Shown here in pieces: positions 7,823 to 16,441 of a DNA stretch of 64,000 bases. Source of the DNA: Chromatiales bacterium. Its GTDB lineage: Bacteria; Pseudomonadota; Gammaproteobacteria; UBA6429. The stretch spans positions 248,001 to 312,000 of the forward strand of contig JALTJN010000362.1 in NCBI GenBank assembly GCA_027076405.1. The letters are read 5' to 3'. The first letter of the stretch is position 1, and the number at the start of each line of letters is the position of its first letter. The notes below the pieces were generated by a model. It saw only the letters and a program-made list of their open reading frames with translations, did not search any database and was not told where the DNA came from. The position numbers were made by a program, and so were the translations under genes.

Positions 7823-8253
7823 TTTTCTGAAGCTTGTTCAGCTGCCGAAAAACCTTGCTTTACACTTCCTCGGACAGGTCGCGAAAGAAATGTTTTTTTC
7901 ACTAGGGAAAACGAAACTTTTTCATTGTGATTCCAGGGCAACAGAGAAACCAAACGTGCCATTGTGCAATAACCGAATATTATCTGTGCCCATGTACCTA
8001 TTGTTGGTATCCAATATATCAATTGAAGAGGTTCAGGTAGTGCAACGATAAGCAGTATTAAATACCAAAACCGTACTTGTATAGGGAAACTGGTGATGCT
8101 TTTTTCGCGGATAACGAAATGAATTAATTGAAATATGGTAAGACCTATAGCCAACATAAACCCTATGGAGTTGCCTGATACACCGTATGTAAGTAGTCCT
8201 GCTGTTACAAGCCAATACCACCAGCCTATATCTTTGTATTCAATCATAAACAT
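7816..8253 (-). CDS. Integron cassette 1 protein: small multi-span membrane protein
   Basis: Predicted 145 residues with about four membrane helices (roughly 10-27, 30-48, 60-80 and 82-98). They are followed by a conserved-looking segment MARLVSLLPWNHNEKVSFSL and TFLSRPVRGSVKQG. The L-S-L-L-P-W-N motif followed by a P-V-R-G-S motif recurs in unnamed small membrane proteins of proteobacteria; the role is unknown. GAGG eight bases upstream of the ATG supports the start. As the cassette next to the integrase end it would be the best placed for expression from an integron promoter, though none is clear. Its stop overlaps its attC. Confidence 0.78.
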   Translation of the reverse strand: MFMIEYKDIGWWYWLVTAGLLTYGVSGNSIGFMLAIGLTIFQLIHFVIREKSITSFPIQVRFWYLILLIVALPEPLQLIYWIPTIGTWAQIIFGYCTMARLVSLLPWNHNEKVSFSLVKKTFLSRPVRGSVKQGFSAAEQASENT

Positions 8254-8279
8254 ATTAATAACCTCAGTTTAATTTCTTA

Positions 8280-8340
8280 CACATAACAGTTATATAGACA
8301 GATTCTGTAATTTTCCGGATATAGACAGAATCTGTATATT
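8280..8340 (-). other. Candidate attI site and junction with first cassette
   Basis: The minus-strand core GTTATGTG (8287-8280) marks the recombination point where the first cassette begins; the same GTTATGTG closes the first attC. Just outside it are two 17-bp copies of TATAGACAG(A/A)(T/A)TCTGTA at 8293-8309 and 8320-8336, spaced 27 bp apart. Each contains an ACAGA-N-TCTGT palindrome. Directly repeated accessory integrase sites are known in some attI sites, but these palindromes could also be operators for the divergent integrase promoter. Confidence 0.6.
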
Positions 8341-8344
8341 TGAT

Positions 8345-8372
8345 TTGTTTTTTTGTTTTCATTGTTCATAAT
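8345..8372 (+). promoter_or_regulatory. Possible integrase promoter
   Basis: TTGTTT (8345-8350), a 16-bp spacer and CATAAT (8367-8372) lie 50 bp upstream of the integrase start. A strong AAGGAG ribosome-binding site follows at 8412-8417. The -35 match is weak. Only a CTGTATAT half of a LexA box is seen nearby (8333-8340). Confidence 0.3.
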
Positions 8373-8424
8373 CGTATCAGCTCAGGAAGAGCTTTTCATT
8401 AATTTTTTGCTAAGGAGTGGCATT

Positions 8425-9346
8425 ATGGTTGATCAATCTGTGTCCCGGTTCTGGGATAATTATATAATTAAACAAAGAGTTACAATGTTAAAGATACCTC
8501 TGCGAAGTGGTATGTTCGTCATGTTGAGCGCTATATAAAAGATCATCATGAACTGCGTTTATCGCTTCATACCATAGAAAATATTGAGTATTACCTGAAA
8601 GATAAAAGCAGAAATGCATATATTGAGGAATGGCAGTTTAATCAGTTGGTTCTGTCGTTGAAGATTTTGTTTATTGATTTGGTTAAAACGAATTGGGCTA
8701 AAGACTTTCCGTGGGCGCAGTGGAAAAAAAATTAATAGTAATAAAAAAGGATATCTGTCCACAAAAAGTAATGACTCCATTTCAAATTCACACTCTACAT
8801 TGGCTCGTGATTATCAACCAATGAATCCTGTCGATGATAAATAGGTTTATTTTGATGGCGAAAATAAGAAGTCTAGCTTGTACAAAAAAGTGTACAGGCT
8901 TTTTCCTGAACATATTAAAAATTTTATAACGCAGGTACGGGTACGTCATTATTCTATTCGTACGGAGCGCGCTTATTTAGGTTGGTTGTTACGCTATATT
9001 GGTTTTTACTCTTTCCAGGATCCGGCTGAATTAACCTCAGATCATATATCACGTTATATAGAACACCTTGTTATTAGAAATAAAGTGTCTGGCAGTACTC
9101 AAAGTCAGGCGTTAAATGGTTTAATGTTTTTTTATAAGAATGTTTTATTACGGGATAACAAAGAAGGTAAACTGTAATGCGTTACGTCATTCGTTTGCTA
9201 CGCATTTACTTGAAAATGGTTATGATATTCGAACGGTGCAAGAGCTGTTAGGTCATGCCGATGTCTCAACAACGATGATTTATACCCATGTGTTGAATAA
9301 GCCGGGGGTAACGGTCACAAGTCCGCTTGATATGCTTTGCGATTAA
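8425..9346 (+). pseudogene. intI: Integron integrase (IntI-type tyrosine recombinase), inactivated
   Basis: The original ATG (8425) with its AAGGAG site is intact. The frame starts SVSRFWDNYI, shifts near 8475, continues WYVRHVERYIKDHHEL to QWKKN*, shifts back in an A8 run (about 8723-8730), and meets an in-frame TAG at 8842. It then gives the usual IntI N-domain with VRVRHYSIRTERAYLGWLLR and [19 protein letters not shown]. At about 9150 roughly the whole catalytic centre is missing, and the frame jumps to [39 protein letters not shown] and the IntI-typical end VTSPLDML. The first catalytic Arg and the Lys are gone, the first His of the H-x-L-R box is Asn, and the nucleophilic Tyr remains. 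The first ~100 residues are an extension ahead of the standard integrase. Confidence 0.92.
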
Positions 9347-10122
9347 CTGCAAATGGTATTAGAAATTTTAGTAAAGTCTGCCAGTGATAAGCGTTCCGGG
9401 CGAATAGTGGGTTCGATACCAAGCGCTTCAATTTGTTCGACATCTAGTTTTCCTTTTAAAATATTACGTAAGGTTTTTCTGCGCTGTGTGAATGCGAAGT
9501 TAACTATTTTTGAGAACTCGTCAAAGTTGTTAATATCGACGGGGGGCTTTTCGTGGGGGACTAAACGCACAATGGCAGAATCCACTTTGGGGGCAGGTCG
9601 AAATGCACCGGGCTTTACGGTAAAAACATATTCTGCATGACAAAAATATTGCAGCATGATACCGAGGCGACCATAAGCCGGGTCACCGGGTTTGGCAACA
9701 ATTCGATCGACCACTTCTTTTTGCAGCATGAAATGCATGTCTTGTATGCAATGGCTGTTATCAAATAAATGAAATAAAAGCGGGGTAGAAATATTGTATG
9801 GCAGGTTACCGATAATGCGTAATTTCTTTTCGCCTTGTTGCAGCTGACAAAAATTAAATTTTAATGCATCGGCCTGATGTATGGTTAAACCTTCTTCTAT
9901 AACAAAACGAATTTTTAGTAACGGGATTAAATCGCGGTCGAGTTCGACAACATCCATTGTGCCGATTTTATCAAGTACCAGCTCGGTTAGGGCACCTTCA
10001 CCGGGGCCGATTTCAACTATTCGATCTCCCTGACGTGGATTAATACTATTTACAATACGCTGGATGACCATTTTGTCATGCAGAAAGTTTTGTCCAAAGC
10101 GTTTGCGTGGTTTATGCGACAT
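9343..10122 (-). CDS. rsmA: 16S rRNA dimethyladenosine transferase RsmA/KsgA
   Basis: Predicted 259 residues, the usual family length. It dimethylates the two adjacent adenosines near the 3' end of 16S rRNA late in 30S assembly. Visible signatures are [11 protein letters not shown] at the N terminus, [16 protein letters not shown] for S-adenosylmethionine binding, and the catalytic [17 protein letters not shown] (N-L-P-Y). The C-terminal [14 protein letters not shown] is also characteristic. It starts inside the 3' end of pdxA (11-bp overlap), so the two are translationally linked, and it is the last gene of lptD-surA-pdxA-rsmA. Its stop codon shares bases with the stop of the convergent integrase remnant. 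Confidence 0.97.
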   Translation of the reverse strand: MSHKPRKRFGQNFLHDKMVIQRIVNSINPRQGDRIVEIGPGEGALTELVLDKIGTMDVVELDRDLIPLLKIRFVIEEGLTIHQADALKFNFCQLQQGEKKLRIIGNLPYNISTPLLFHLFDNSHCIQDMHFMLQKEVVDRIVAKPGDPAYGRLGIMLQYFCHAEYVFTVKPGAFRPAPKVDSAIVRLVPHEKPPVDINNFDEFSKIVNFAFTQRRKTLRNILKGKLDVEQIEALGIEPTIRPERLSLADFTKISNTICS

Positions 10123-11119
10123 GTTGATCGTTTGCCTGTGTTTTTTCTGCCATTTGTATTGCCATGTTTAACGCGGATTTGAAGCTGCCACTACTGGCTT
10201 GTCCTGTTCCGGCAAGATCAAAAGCAGTACCATGATCAACAGAAGTACGAATAATGGGTAAGCCTAAAGTGACATTAACTGAACGGCCGAAACCAACATG
10301 CTTCAAAACGGGTAAGCCCTGGTCATGATACATGGCCAGTACCGCATCGGCTTTTTTTAGATAAGGTTCGGTAAATAAAGTATCGGCGGGTAGCGGGCCG
10401 GTTAAGTCAAAGCCGGAATCATTTAATTCATTGATAACAGGCGTGATGGTTTCAATTTCTTCTTTACCCAGATGGCCATCTTCACCTGCATGCGGGTTAA
10501 GGCCACAAATATAAATTTGCGGTTTATTTAATGCAAAATATTTTTTCATGTCATGGTTTAAAATGCGAATGACATCTTTCAGACTATCCTGACTGATGGC
10601 ATGACTCACTTCAGACAAGGGTAAGTGAGTGGTGGCAAGTGCAACTCGAAGTTGATGTTTTGACTCTGGCGCGGTTAGCATCATCACCACTTTTTTTGTA
10701 TTGGTGAGTTCTGCAAGGTATTCAGTGTGGCCGGTAAAAGCAATGCCTGCTTCATTAATAATGCCTTTGTGCATAGGGCCGGTGATTAAACCGGCAAATT
10801 CATTATTTAGGCAACCTGTTACGGCACGTTTTAATGCATTTAACAGACTTTGTGCATTCGCTTTATTGGCGCTACCACAAACCGCAGGATCACTTAGTGG
10901 CTCGTTGATAACGGTCAAACAACCGGCTGTTTGTTTTTGCGCTTTGTTTTTATTGTAAGAAAGCAGGGTAAGCGGTAAGCCCAGTTTCTCAGCGCGTAGC
11001 TGCAACATTGTTGGATCGGCAATACAAACCAGCTCATGTTTCTGAGCCGTTTGTGCCAGTTGAATAATAAGATCTGGGCCTATTCCTGCGGGTTCACCTG
11101 GCGTAATAACAAATCGCAT
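10112..11119 (-). CDS. pdxA: 4-hydroxythreonine-4-phosphate dehydrogenase PdxA
   Basis: Predicted 335 residues, typical for the family. It oxidises 4-phosphohydroxy-L-threonine with NAD in de novo pyridoxal 5'-phosphate synthesis, in the cytoplasm. The N terminus has the family's [12 protein letters not shown]. Zinc ligands are in TGPMHKG / FTGHTEYLA (H), [14 protein letters not shown] (H) and [16 protein letters not shown] (H). [21 protein letters not shown] closes the active site. It lies six bases downstream of surA and overlaps rsmA, as in many gammaproteobacteria, so the genes are probably co-transcribed. Confidence 0.97.
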   Translation of the reverse strand: MRFVITPGEPAGIGPDLIIQLAQTAQKHELVCIADPTMLQLRAEKLGLPLTLLSYNKNKAQKQTAGCLTVINEPLSDPAVCGSANKANAQSLLNALKRAVTGCLNNEFAGLITGPMHKGIINEAGIAFTGHTEYLAELTNTKKVVMMLTAPESKHQLRVALATTHLPLSEVSHAISQDSLKDVIRILNHDMKKYFALNKPQIYICGLNPHAGEDGHLGKEEIETITPVINELNDSGFDLTGPLPADTLFTEPYLKKADAVLAMYHDQGLPVLKHVGFGRSVNVTLGLPIIRTSVDHGTAFDLAGTGQASSGSFKSALNMAIQMAEKTQANDQHVA

Positions 11120-11125
11120 GAATGA

Positions 11126-12421
11126 TTATTTATTTGTTCTGTAGTCAACATAGGCCTCGGCACGTAAACGACGTAACCAGTCCTGAACGGCTTCTTCAGT
11201 TTTACGTTTACGGATAAGTTTAATTGCCTGACTACGTTGAAACTGTTTTGTATTATCAAATTTACGGCGTGATAAAACCTGAACGATGTGCCAGCCAAAC
11301 TGTGTTAAAAATGGCTTGCTGATTTCACCGGGCTTAAGTTTATTCATTTCTTCTTCAAATGCGGGAACCATTGTACCGGGCGAGACCCAGCCCAAACTTC
11401 CCCCTTCTGCCGCTGCCGCTTTATCGTCTGAAGAGGCTTTTGCCATGCTTGCAAAGTCTTTTCCGTTTTTAATGCGTTGCAGGATACGGTTTATTTTTAA
11501 ACGCGCATCTTCGCGACTAAGTACTTCCGTCGGACGAATTAAAATATGCCTTGCTAAGGTTTGATTAATAATATGTTTCTTTGAGTCACTACGTTTGTCT
11601 TCCATTTTGATAATGTGAAATCCACTGGCACTACGCAGCGGGCCTTCAACATCATTCTTTTTCATTTTTCTGACGAGAGCAGTAAACAAGGTAGGTAGTT
11701 GCGCAGCTTTTCGCCAGCCTAAATCACCACCTTTTAATGCCAGCTCATCATTTGAATAAGCGATTGCTTTTTGAGAAAAATCAGCACCGTTTTTAATTTC
11801 GGCAACTATCTTTTGTGCTTTTGCGCGAGCTTTGTCGATTTGCTGCGGAGTTGCGGCTTCGGGAGTCGCAATTAATATGTGCCGTAAGTGATACTCTTCG
11901 TCATTGGAATTTTGAGCAGAGTACTGATTTAAGAAATTATCGATTTCCTGCTCGGAAATATTAATGCTATTTTCGACCCGCATTTTGCGCAAGCGGGAGA
12001 TTGTGATCTCACGACGAATATTTTCTCTAAAATCACTGAATTTGTAGCCATCTTTTTCTAATACTTGTCGAAATTGCTCCATCGAGAGGCGATTTTCATT
12101 GGCAATATTGGCGATAACGCGATTGACCATTTCATCATTAATACGAATACCGGTCTTATTAGCCATTTCCAGTTGGATTTTTTCAAGAATTAAGCGTTCC
12201 AACACCTGCTTTCGGATCGTATCGACCGGCGGGAGCTGGTTGCCACGTTGTTTAAGTTGCTGACTGATAAGTTGAATTCGGTCATTTAGCTCGACTTGGG
12301 TAATGATATTATCATTAACAATCGCAATAATTTTGTCGAGAGGAATAACGGACGGTTTGGCAACGACCTGAGTGGCAGGCATGAGTAAGAAAAGTAAACT
12401 GAATAAAGAAAAACTGCGCAT
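11126..12421 (-). CDS. surA: Periplasmic peptidyl-prolyl isomerase and chaperone SurA
   Basis: Predicted 431 residues when begun at the ATG at 12421. A longer in-frame start at 12493 would add 24 residues ahead of a clear signal peptide (MRSFSLFSLLFLLMPATQVVA), so the shorter start is chosen; CAGGG lies nine bases upstream. SurA escorts unfolded outer-membrane proteins across the periplasm. After the signal peptide comes the N-terminal chaperone domain (VIPLDKIIAIVNDNIITQVEL). Two parvulin domains follow (about 170-275 and 280-385), each with the LRHILI / ARHILI start and the GGDLGW / GGSLGW motif. The C-terminal helix completes the chaperone core. It sits between lptD, whose product depends on SurA, and pdxA. 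Confidence 0.96.
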   Translation of the reverse strand: MRSFSLFSLLFLLMPATQVVAKPSVIPLDKIIAIVNDNIITQVELNDRIQLISQQLKQRGNQLPPVDTIRKQVLERLILEKIQLEMANKTGIRINDEMVNRVIANIANENRLSMEQFRQVLEKDGYKFSDFRENIRREITISRLRKMRVENSINISEQEIDNFLNQYSAQNSNDEEYHLRHILIATPEAATPQQIDKARAKAQKIVAEIKNGADFSQKAIAYSNDELALKGGDLGWRKAAQLPTLFTALVRKMKKNDVEGPLRSASGFHIIKMEDKRSDSKKHIINQTLARHILIRPTEVLSREDARLKINRILQRIKNGKDFASMAKASSDDKAAAAEGGSLGWVSPGTMVPAFEEEMNKLKPGEISKPFLTQFGWHIVQVLSRRKFDNTKQFQRSQAIKLIRKRKTEEAVQDWLRRLRAEAYVDYRTNK

Positions 12422-12503
12422 GTGAAAAACCCTGAAACCTGAATAATAAGCTGCGAATTGTACCAGAATATGGGCTATATACCCATGTTTCAAGGTTTTA
12501 GCT

Positions 12504-14663
12504 TTATTGCTTTATACCAAATCCGCCGAGTCCTTTGAGAACCAGCTCGAGGTAAATTCCCCTGTCGATTTGTGAGCTGCTGAGATAACGTTCTTTTGTG
12601 GTCAGGTTGAGTCCCCAGCAGCAACTATCATATTTGATGGAAAATAAATTTTCGATAATATGATTATTTCTAAGATCGAACAGGCTTGAGCTGTGTAGCT
12701 TCCAGCGAGAATTAACCTCCCAGTTTATTTTCACTTCGCGCGTTTCAAGTGCATTGCGCTGGTAACGTTGGGCAATATTGAGGCTAAACTTTTTATATTG
12801 ATAACCAAGCAAGCTACTGCTGGTGACGTTTTGTTTTGAAACAGGGTCCCATTCGAGTTGTGAAGAGATACTAAAATTATTTGGCTGTAATTTAAACTCC
12901 GCAATCAGGTTTGAACGACTGTTGCTATCAGTGGCTATTCCGGGGAGCTGAACTTTGCGATCAGAAAAATAATAAACCTGTCCAACGCGCGCCATAAATT
13001 CTTCTTTACCGCTTTTTTGATTAATAAAACGGGTGGCCAGGGCTGAGGTTAGCCGGTTGTCATCGCCAATTCTGTCTATACCACTAAAACGATAATCAAG
13101 AAAAGGCTGATTCACATTAAAAGCATATGCCGAAGTATCAAAAACAGGTAATGCAGATTGATCCTGATAAGGCACATAAACATAAAACAACTGTGGTTCA
13201 AGTGTTTGAATATAGGATGAGTTAAAAAGTTGACTATCACGTTCAAAAAACAAACCACTATTTAAACTAAAGGTCGGGATTGTGCGCGAGAGTTTTTTTT
13301 CTGTCACGGTTTGTTGCAAATTATAATTTGTATATTGCAGTGATAATTTAGGCTCTAAAAAACCGGCTGTTGTTCGTAGTGGATAAGACACTTCAGGTTT
13401 AATATGGAATCGCTGACCGATGACTTTATAATCAATATGCTCAAAGCGAACAGCTTCAGTTTGTAATTTATAATTAATGGCATTGTCTTTTTGAGCATAA
13501 CGCGAGTTTAATGTGATTTGCGGTAAACGTGTATAAGGATTCGTACCGCTGAGTATCTGATTATTTTCCATTTTTATATTGAGTAACCAGTTTGGACTGT
13601 TATATATAAGGTCTGCTGCACGAGTCAGGTAGGTGGTGCTGGTACTGTTTAAGTTTTTACCAAAATCATTAAGGTGTTCGGCATCTGCAACATAATTATA
13701 GTCCAGTCTGGTTTGCCAGCCGGCTTGCGGGGTTGATTGATGCTGCCATTGAAAGCGTTCACGGTTATCTTTAAAAATTTTATCGTTATTTAAATACTCG
13801 GAATACATTGTTCCTTTTGTATTTTTTGTGAGATAACGAAATTCAGACTGCAATAAAAGTCCGCGTTTAGACAGATTATGCGGTGTTATCGTAGCGTCCA
13901 GTTGCGGATGAATATTCCAGTAATAAGGCACAACAATTTCGGTGCCGTGTAAGTTTGAATTACTAAAGGAGGGAAATAAAAAACCCGACAATCGTTCTTC
14001 ACCTAAGGGGAATCGTAAATAGGGAAAATAGAAAAAGGGGACATCTTTAAATCGAATCACAACATGGCTGGCATGCCCCTGTCGGGATTTACTATCTAGC
14101 GTAATATTATTCGCGCTGAGCAGCCAGTCTGTGTTGCCAGCCTGACAGGTTGTGTAGGTTGCGTTATCTAACCGGGTAATGGTTCCGTCTTCATTATTGA
14201 TCTCTATTTTATCTGCTTTGCCGCGGGCACGGCTATCTAACATTTGGTATTGGGCATTTTGCAATACTGCATGGTCAGACTTTAAATTAAAATCGGCAGA
14301 ATCACTGTTAATTTTAATACTTTCTGTAACAAGTTTTACATTACCCTTGGCTTGTACCTGTTCGGTTTCTTTTTTGTATTCTGCCTGATCTGTTTCAATG
14401 CGCTTGTCTTTTTGCTGAATGACAACATGGCCGCTAAAACGGGAAATATCTTTTTCATTAAATGTCACACTGTCTGACTGCAAATGTGTTTTGCCATCTG
14501 TTGCAAAGGTGTTGCTGCTATGAGCACTTTTAGAATTTTTACACTGAGGATCTTCGGCTGCGAAAAGCGATAACGGTAATAAAGCCGAAAAAAATAAAAC
14601 AAGCCCGATTTTATTTTTCGGTGTAATGAGTTTTGCGGAATTTTTTGTGCAGTATTTTTTCAC
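12504..14663 (-). CDS. lptD: LPS-assembly protein LptD
   Basis: Predicted 719 residues. LptD is the outer-membrane beta-barrel that, with LptE, inserts lipopolysaccharide into the outer leaflet. A signal peptide (about 17-35) is followed by an OstA/LptA-like beta-jellyroll domain (about 55-190, with repeated strands such as FSGHVVIQQKDKRIETDQA). The C-terminal barrel includes the conserved FFYFPYLRFPLGEERLSGFLFPS-type region. Cysteines at 41, 173, 681 and 682 match the four used for the inter-domain disulfides of E. coli LptD. It is the first gene of the lptD-surA-pdxA-rsmA cluster, only 25 bp after the upstream membrane acyltransferase gene. Confidence 0.97.
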   Translation of the reverse strand: MKKYCTKNSAKLITPKNKIGLVLFFSALLPLSLFAAEDPQCKNSKSAHSSNTFATDGKTHLQSDSVTFNEKDISRFSGHVVIQQKDKRIETDQAEYKKETEQVQAKGNVKLVTESIKINSDSADFNLKSDHAVLQNAQYQMLDSRARGKADKIEINNEDGTITRLDNATYTTCQAGNTDWLLSANNITLDSKSRQGHASHVVIRFKDVPFFYFPYLRFPLGEERLSGFLFPSFSNSNLHGTEIVVPYYWNIHPQLDATITPHNLSKRGLLLQSEFRYLTKNTKGTMYSEYLNNDKIFKDNRERFQWQHQSTPQAGWQTRLDYNYVADAEHLNDFGKNLNSTSTTYLTRAADLIYNSPNWLLNIKMENNQILSGTNPYTRLPQITLNSRYAQKDNAINYKLQTEAVRFEHIDYKVIGQRFHIKPEVSYPLRTTAGFLEPKLSLQYTNYNLQQTVTEKKLSRTIPTFSLNSGLFFERDSQLFNSSYIQTLEPQLFYVYVPYQDQSALPVFDTSAYAFNVNQPFLDYRFSGIDRIGDDNRLTSALATRFINQKSGKEEFMARVGQVYYFSDRKVQLPGIATDSNSRSNLIAEFKLQPNNFSISSQLEWDPVSKQNVTSSSLLGYQYKKFSLNIAQRYQRNALETREVKINWEVNSRWKLHSSSLFDLRNNHIIENLFSIKYDSCCWGLNLTTKERYLSSSQIDRGIYLELVLKGLGGFGIKQ

Positions 14664-14688
14664 AGCGAGTGCTAATTTATGAGCTTAT

Positions 14689-15426
14689 TTATGAAATTAT
14701 GAGCGTTATTATATAGAGTATTCCAAGAAATAGGGGTTGATGAAGCATATAAATATGCAAACTATATCGTCCGCCTAAGGATAGTAATTTATTAATTGGG
14801 TGTTTAGCCCGCCATTGAATTAAAACAGATTTTTTGGGGCGCAGTGATAAAACTTGTCCTAAATACAAACCGATGAGCACTACGCCAAACCAGGGTAGGA
14901 GTGGAACATAATCAACCGCAATCGGTAGGTGAGTCGTAAAGCCTATCCACTGTAAGGCGGGTTGATCAAATATCGGTAGATGGATCACCTGCGAGAGAAT
15001 AATTAATGTTATTCCCAAAAACAGGTTAACAATGCCAAGCCGGATAAATAGCAGCCCGAGTACACTGGCAACGGCGATAAAATGTAAAATACCAAACTGT
15101 ATCATGGCATTAGGAAACATTGTCCAGCTGCCAAAACTCACCAGAGCGGCATAAAAGATCAGCAAGAATAAGCGTTGACGAAAGCGTTTTTTTCGCAGGC
15201 CGCGGTAGCTGGCAAGATATAAGCTAATCCCCATAATGGCTAAGAACAAGCTAACGATAAGGGTACGAAACGAGATCCAGAATGGATCCTGGGTAAAATT
15301 TTGCTGGATATAGCCAAAGTAATTCAGATCATAACAAAAGTGGTAAACGAACATTAAAAATATGGCGAAGCCGCGGGCAACGTCGAGAATATCAAAATGG
15401 TTTTTTTTATTGTTATTTTTCATCAT
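14689..15426 (-). CDS. DUF1624 / heparan-alpha-glucosaminide N-acetyltransferase-like membrane protein
   Basis: Predicted 245 residues with about seven membrane helices. The opening FDILDVARGFAIFLMFVYHFCYDL contains the R-G-x-A-I and H-x-x-x-D elements typical of the DUF1624 family, distantly related to lysosomal heparan-alpha-glucosaminide N-acetyltransferase and to other multi-span acyltransferases. FGILHFIAVASVLGLLF and DYVPLLPWFGVVLIGLYLG are further family blocks. It is probably an integral membrane acyltransferase acting on a sugar or lipid; the substrate is unknown. The gene is divergent from amgK with only 46 bp between them, so their promoters must overlap, and it may be co-transcribed into lptD. 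Confidence 0.85.
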   Translation of the reverse strand: MMKNNNKKNHFDILDVARGFAIFLMFVYHFCYDLNYFGYIQQNFTQDPFWISFRTLIVSLFLAIMGISLYLASYRGLRKKRFRQRLFLLIFYAALVSFGSWTMFPNAMIQFGILHFIAVASVLGLLFIRLGIVNLFLGITLIILSQVIHLPIFDQPALQWIGFTTHLPIAVDYVPLLPWFGVVLIGLYLGQVLSLRPKKSVLIQWRAKHPINKLLSLGGRYSLHIYMLHQPLFLGILYIITLIIS

Positions 15427-15472
15427 GTTATGAATGTATACTTTATACTATAGACCTTAACTGGAGAATAAA

Positions 15473-16441
15473 GTGGATCAACGATTAGAACAACTGAAAA
15501 TTTGGTTAAATGAGAGTGGAGTAACCTACCAGACAATTGCGCCTGCTTCCGCGGATGCCAGTTTTCGTCGTTATTTTCGTATTTCTGATGCCAAAAACAG
15601 CTTTATTGTGATGGATGCACCACCCGAGAAGGAAGATTGTCAGCCCTTTATTCATATCGCCAATATACTGCTGGAGTTTGGCTTAAATGTGCCAAAAATT
15701 TTACAGCAGGATTTAAAGCAGGGCTTTCTTCTGCTCAGTGACCTTGGTGATACCGTGTATTTGTCAGAACTCAATAATAAGACGGTTGACGAGATGTATA
15801 AGGCTGCAATGCAATCACTTTTGCTTATGCAGTCAAAGCCAAAACCGGACTTGCCACTTTATGATGAAACCTTGTTGCGTAATGAACTTGCTTTATTTCC
15901 ACAATGGTATTGCAGTAAACAGTTAAAAGTGAATTTATCAGCACAACAACAAGATGTGCTGGAACAAACATTTACAACACTGATAGAAAATGCATTAGAA
16001 CAACCACAGGTTTGTGTGCATCGTGATTATCATTGCCGAAATTTAATGGTGAATAAATCAAACCCGCAAGCTCCGGGGGTGATAGATTTTCAGGATGCGG
16101 TCATCGGCGCGGTTACATATGATTTAGTTTCGTTATTAAAAGATTGTTATATCGACTGGCCAAGAGAAAAAGTAGAACAGTGGGTTACTTACTTTCATCG
16201 TGAGGCTGAAAGGCTGGATATTATTCAGGCGGTGAGTTATGAAACCTTTTTGCGCTGGTTTGATTTAATGGGTTTACAACGTCACTTAAAAGTTGCAGGT
16301 ATTTTTTCACGCCTCAAACATCGTGATGGCAAAACCGGCTACCTTAAAGACATTCCCCGCACCATGGATTATGTGCTGGATGTGGTAAAGCGTTATCCGG
16401 AATTTAAACCATTGCAAAAATTATTGAGTGAACTGCTTTGA
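15473..16441 (+). CDS. amgK: Anomeric MurNAc/GlcNAc kinase AmgK
   Basis: Predicted 322 residues starting at GTG, with GGAG eight bases upstream. It belongs to the aminoglycoside-phosphotransferase fold: catalytic loop CVHRDYHCRNLMV (H-R-D-x-H-x-x-N) and the metal-binding PGVIDFQDAVIGAVTYDL. AmgK phosphorylates N-acetylmuramate at the anomeric carbon in the cell-wall recycling shortcut that bypasses de novo UDP-MurNAc synthesis and confers intrinsic fosfomycin tolerance in organisms that have it. The identification rests on direct overlap (4 bp, ATTG/TGA) with murU, which encodes the next step. An opening ASADASFRRYFRI matches the family's N terminus. Confidence 0.93.
   Translation: MDQRLEQLKIWLNESGVTYQTIAPASADASFRRYFRISDAKNSFIVMDAPPEKEDCQPFIHIANILLEFGLNVPKILQQDLKQGFLLLSDLGDTVYLSELNNKTVDEMYKAAMQSLLLMQSKPKPDLPLYDETLLRNELALFPQWYCSKQLKVNLSAQQQDVLEQTFTTLIENALEQPQVCVHRDYHCRNLMVNKSNPQAPGVIDFQDAVIGAVTYDLVSLLKDCYIDWPREKVEQWVTYFHREAERLDIIQAVSYETFLRWFDLMGLQRHLKVAGIFSRLKHRDGKTGYLKDIPRTMDYVLDVVKRYPEFKPLQKLLSELL

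Larger units (their letters stand above)
5058..9346 (-). mobile_element. Chromosomal integron: four-cassette array, candidate attI and dead integrase
   Basis: The canonical integron layout is present. An integrase gene remnant on the plus strand (8425-9346) faces away from a head-to-tail array of four minus-strand cassettes. Each cassette is one gene followed by an attC site ending in GTTA. Gene/attC pairs, in order from the attI side, are 7816-8253 with 7768-7822; 7355-7744 with 7250-7352; 6178-7212 with 6045-6143; and 5159-6037 with 5058-5156. Two of the four attC sites (second and fourth) are clearly related in their central arms, as is common in sedentary chromosomal integrons, while the other two differ. 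Cassette genes also differ visibly in base composition, as expected for independent origins. Confidence 0.9.

Noticed and set aside
8293..8340. LexA (SOS) box controlling intI
   Set aside because: Only a CTGTATAT half-site is present; no CTG-N10-CAG arrangement is seen, so SOS control is not claimed.
15427..15472. Divergent promoter pair between the DUF1624 and amgK genes
   Set aside because: TATACT-like boxes exist in the 46-bp gap but no matching -35 could be assigned with confidence.
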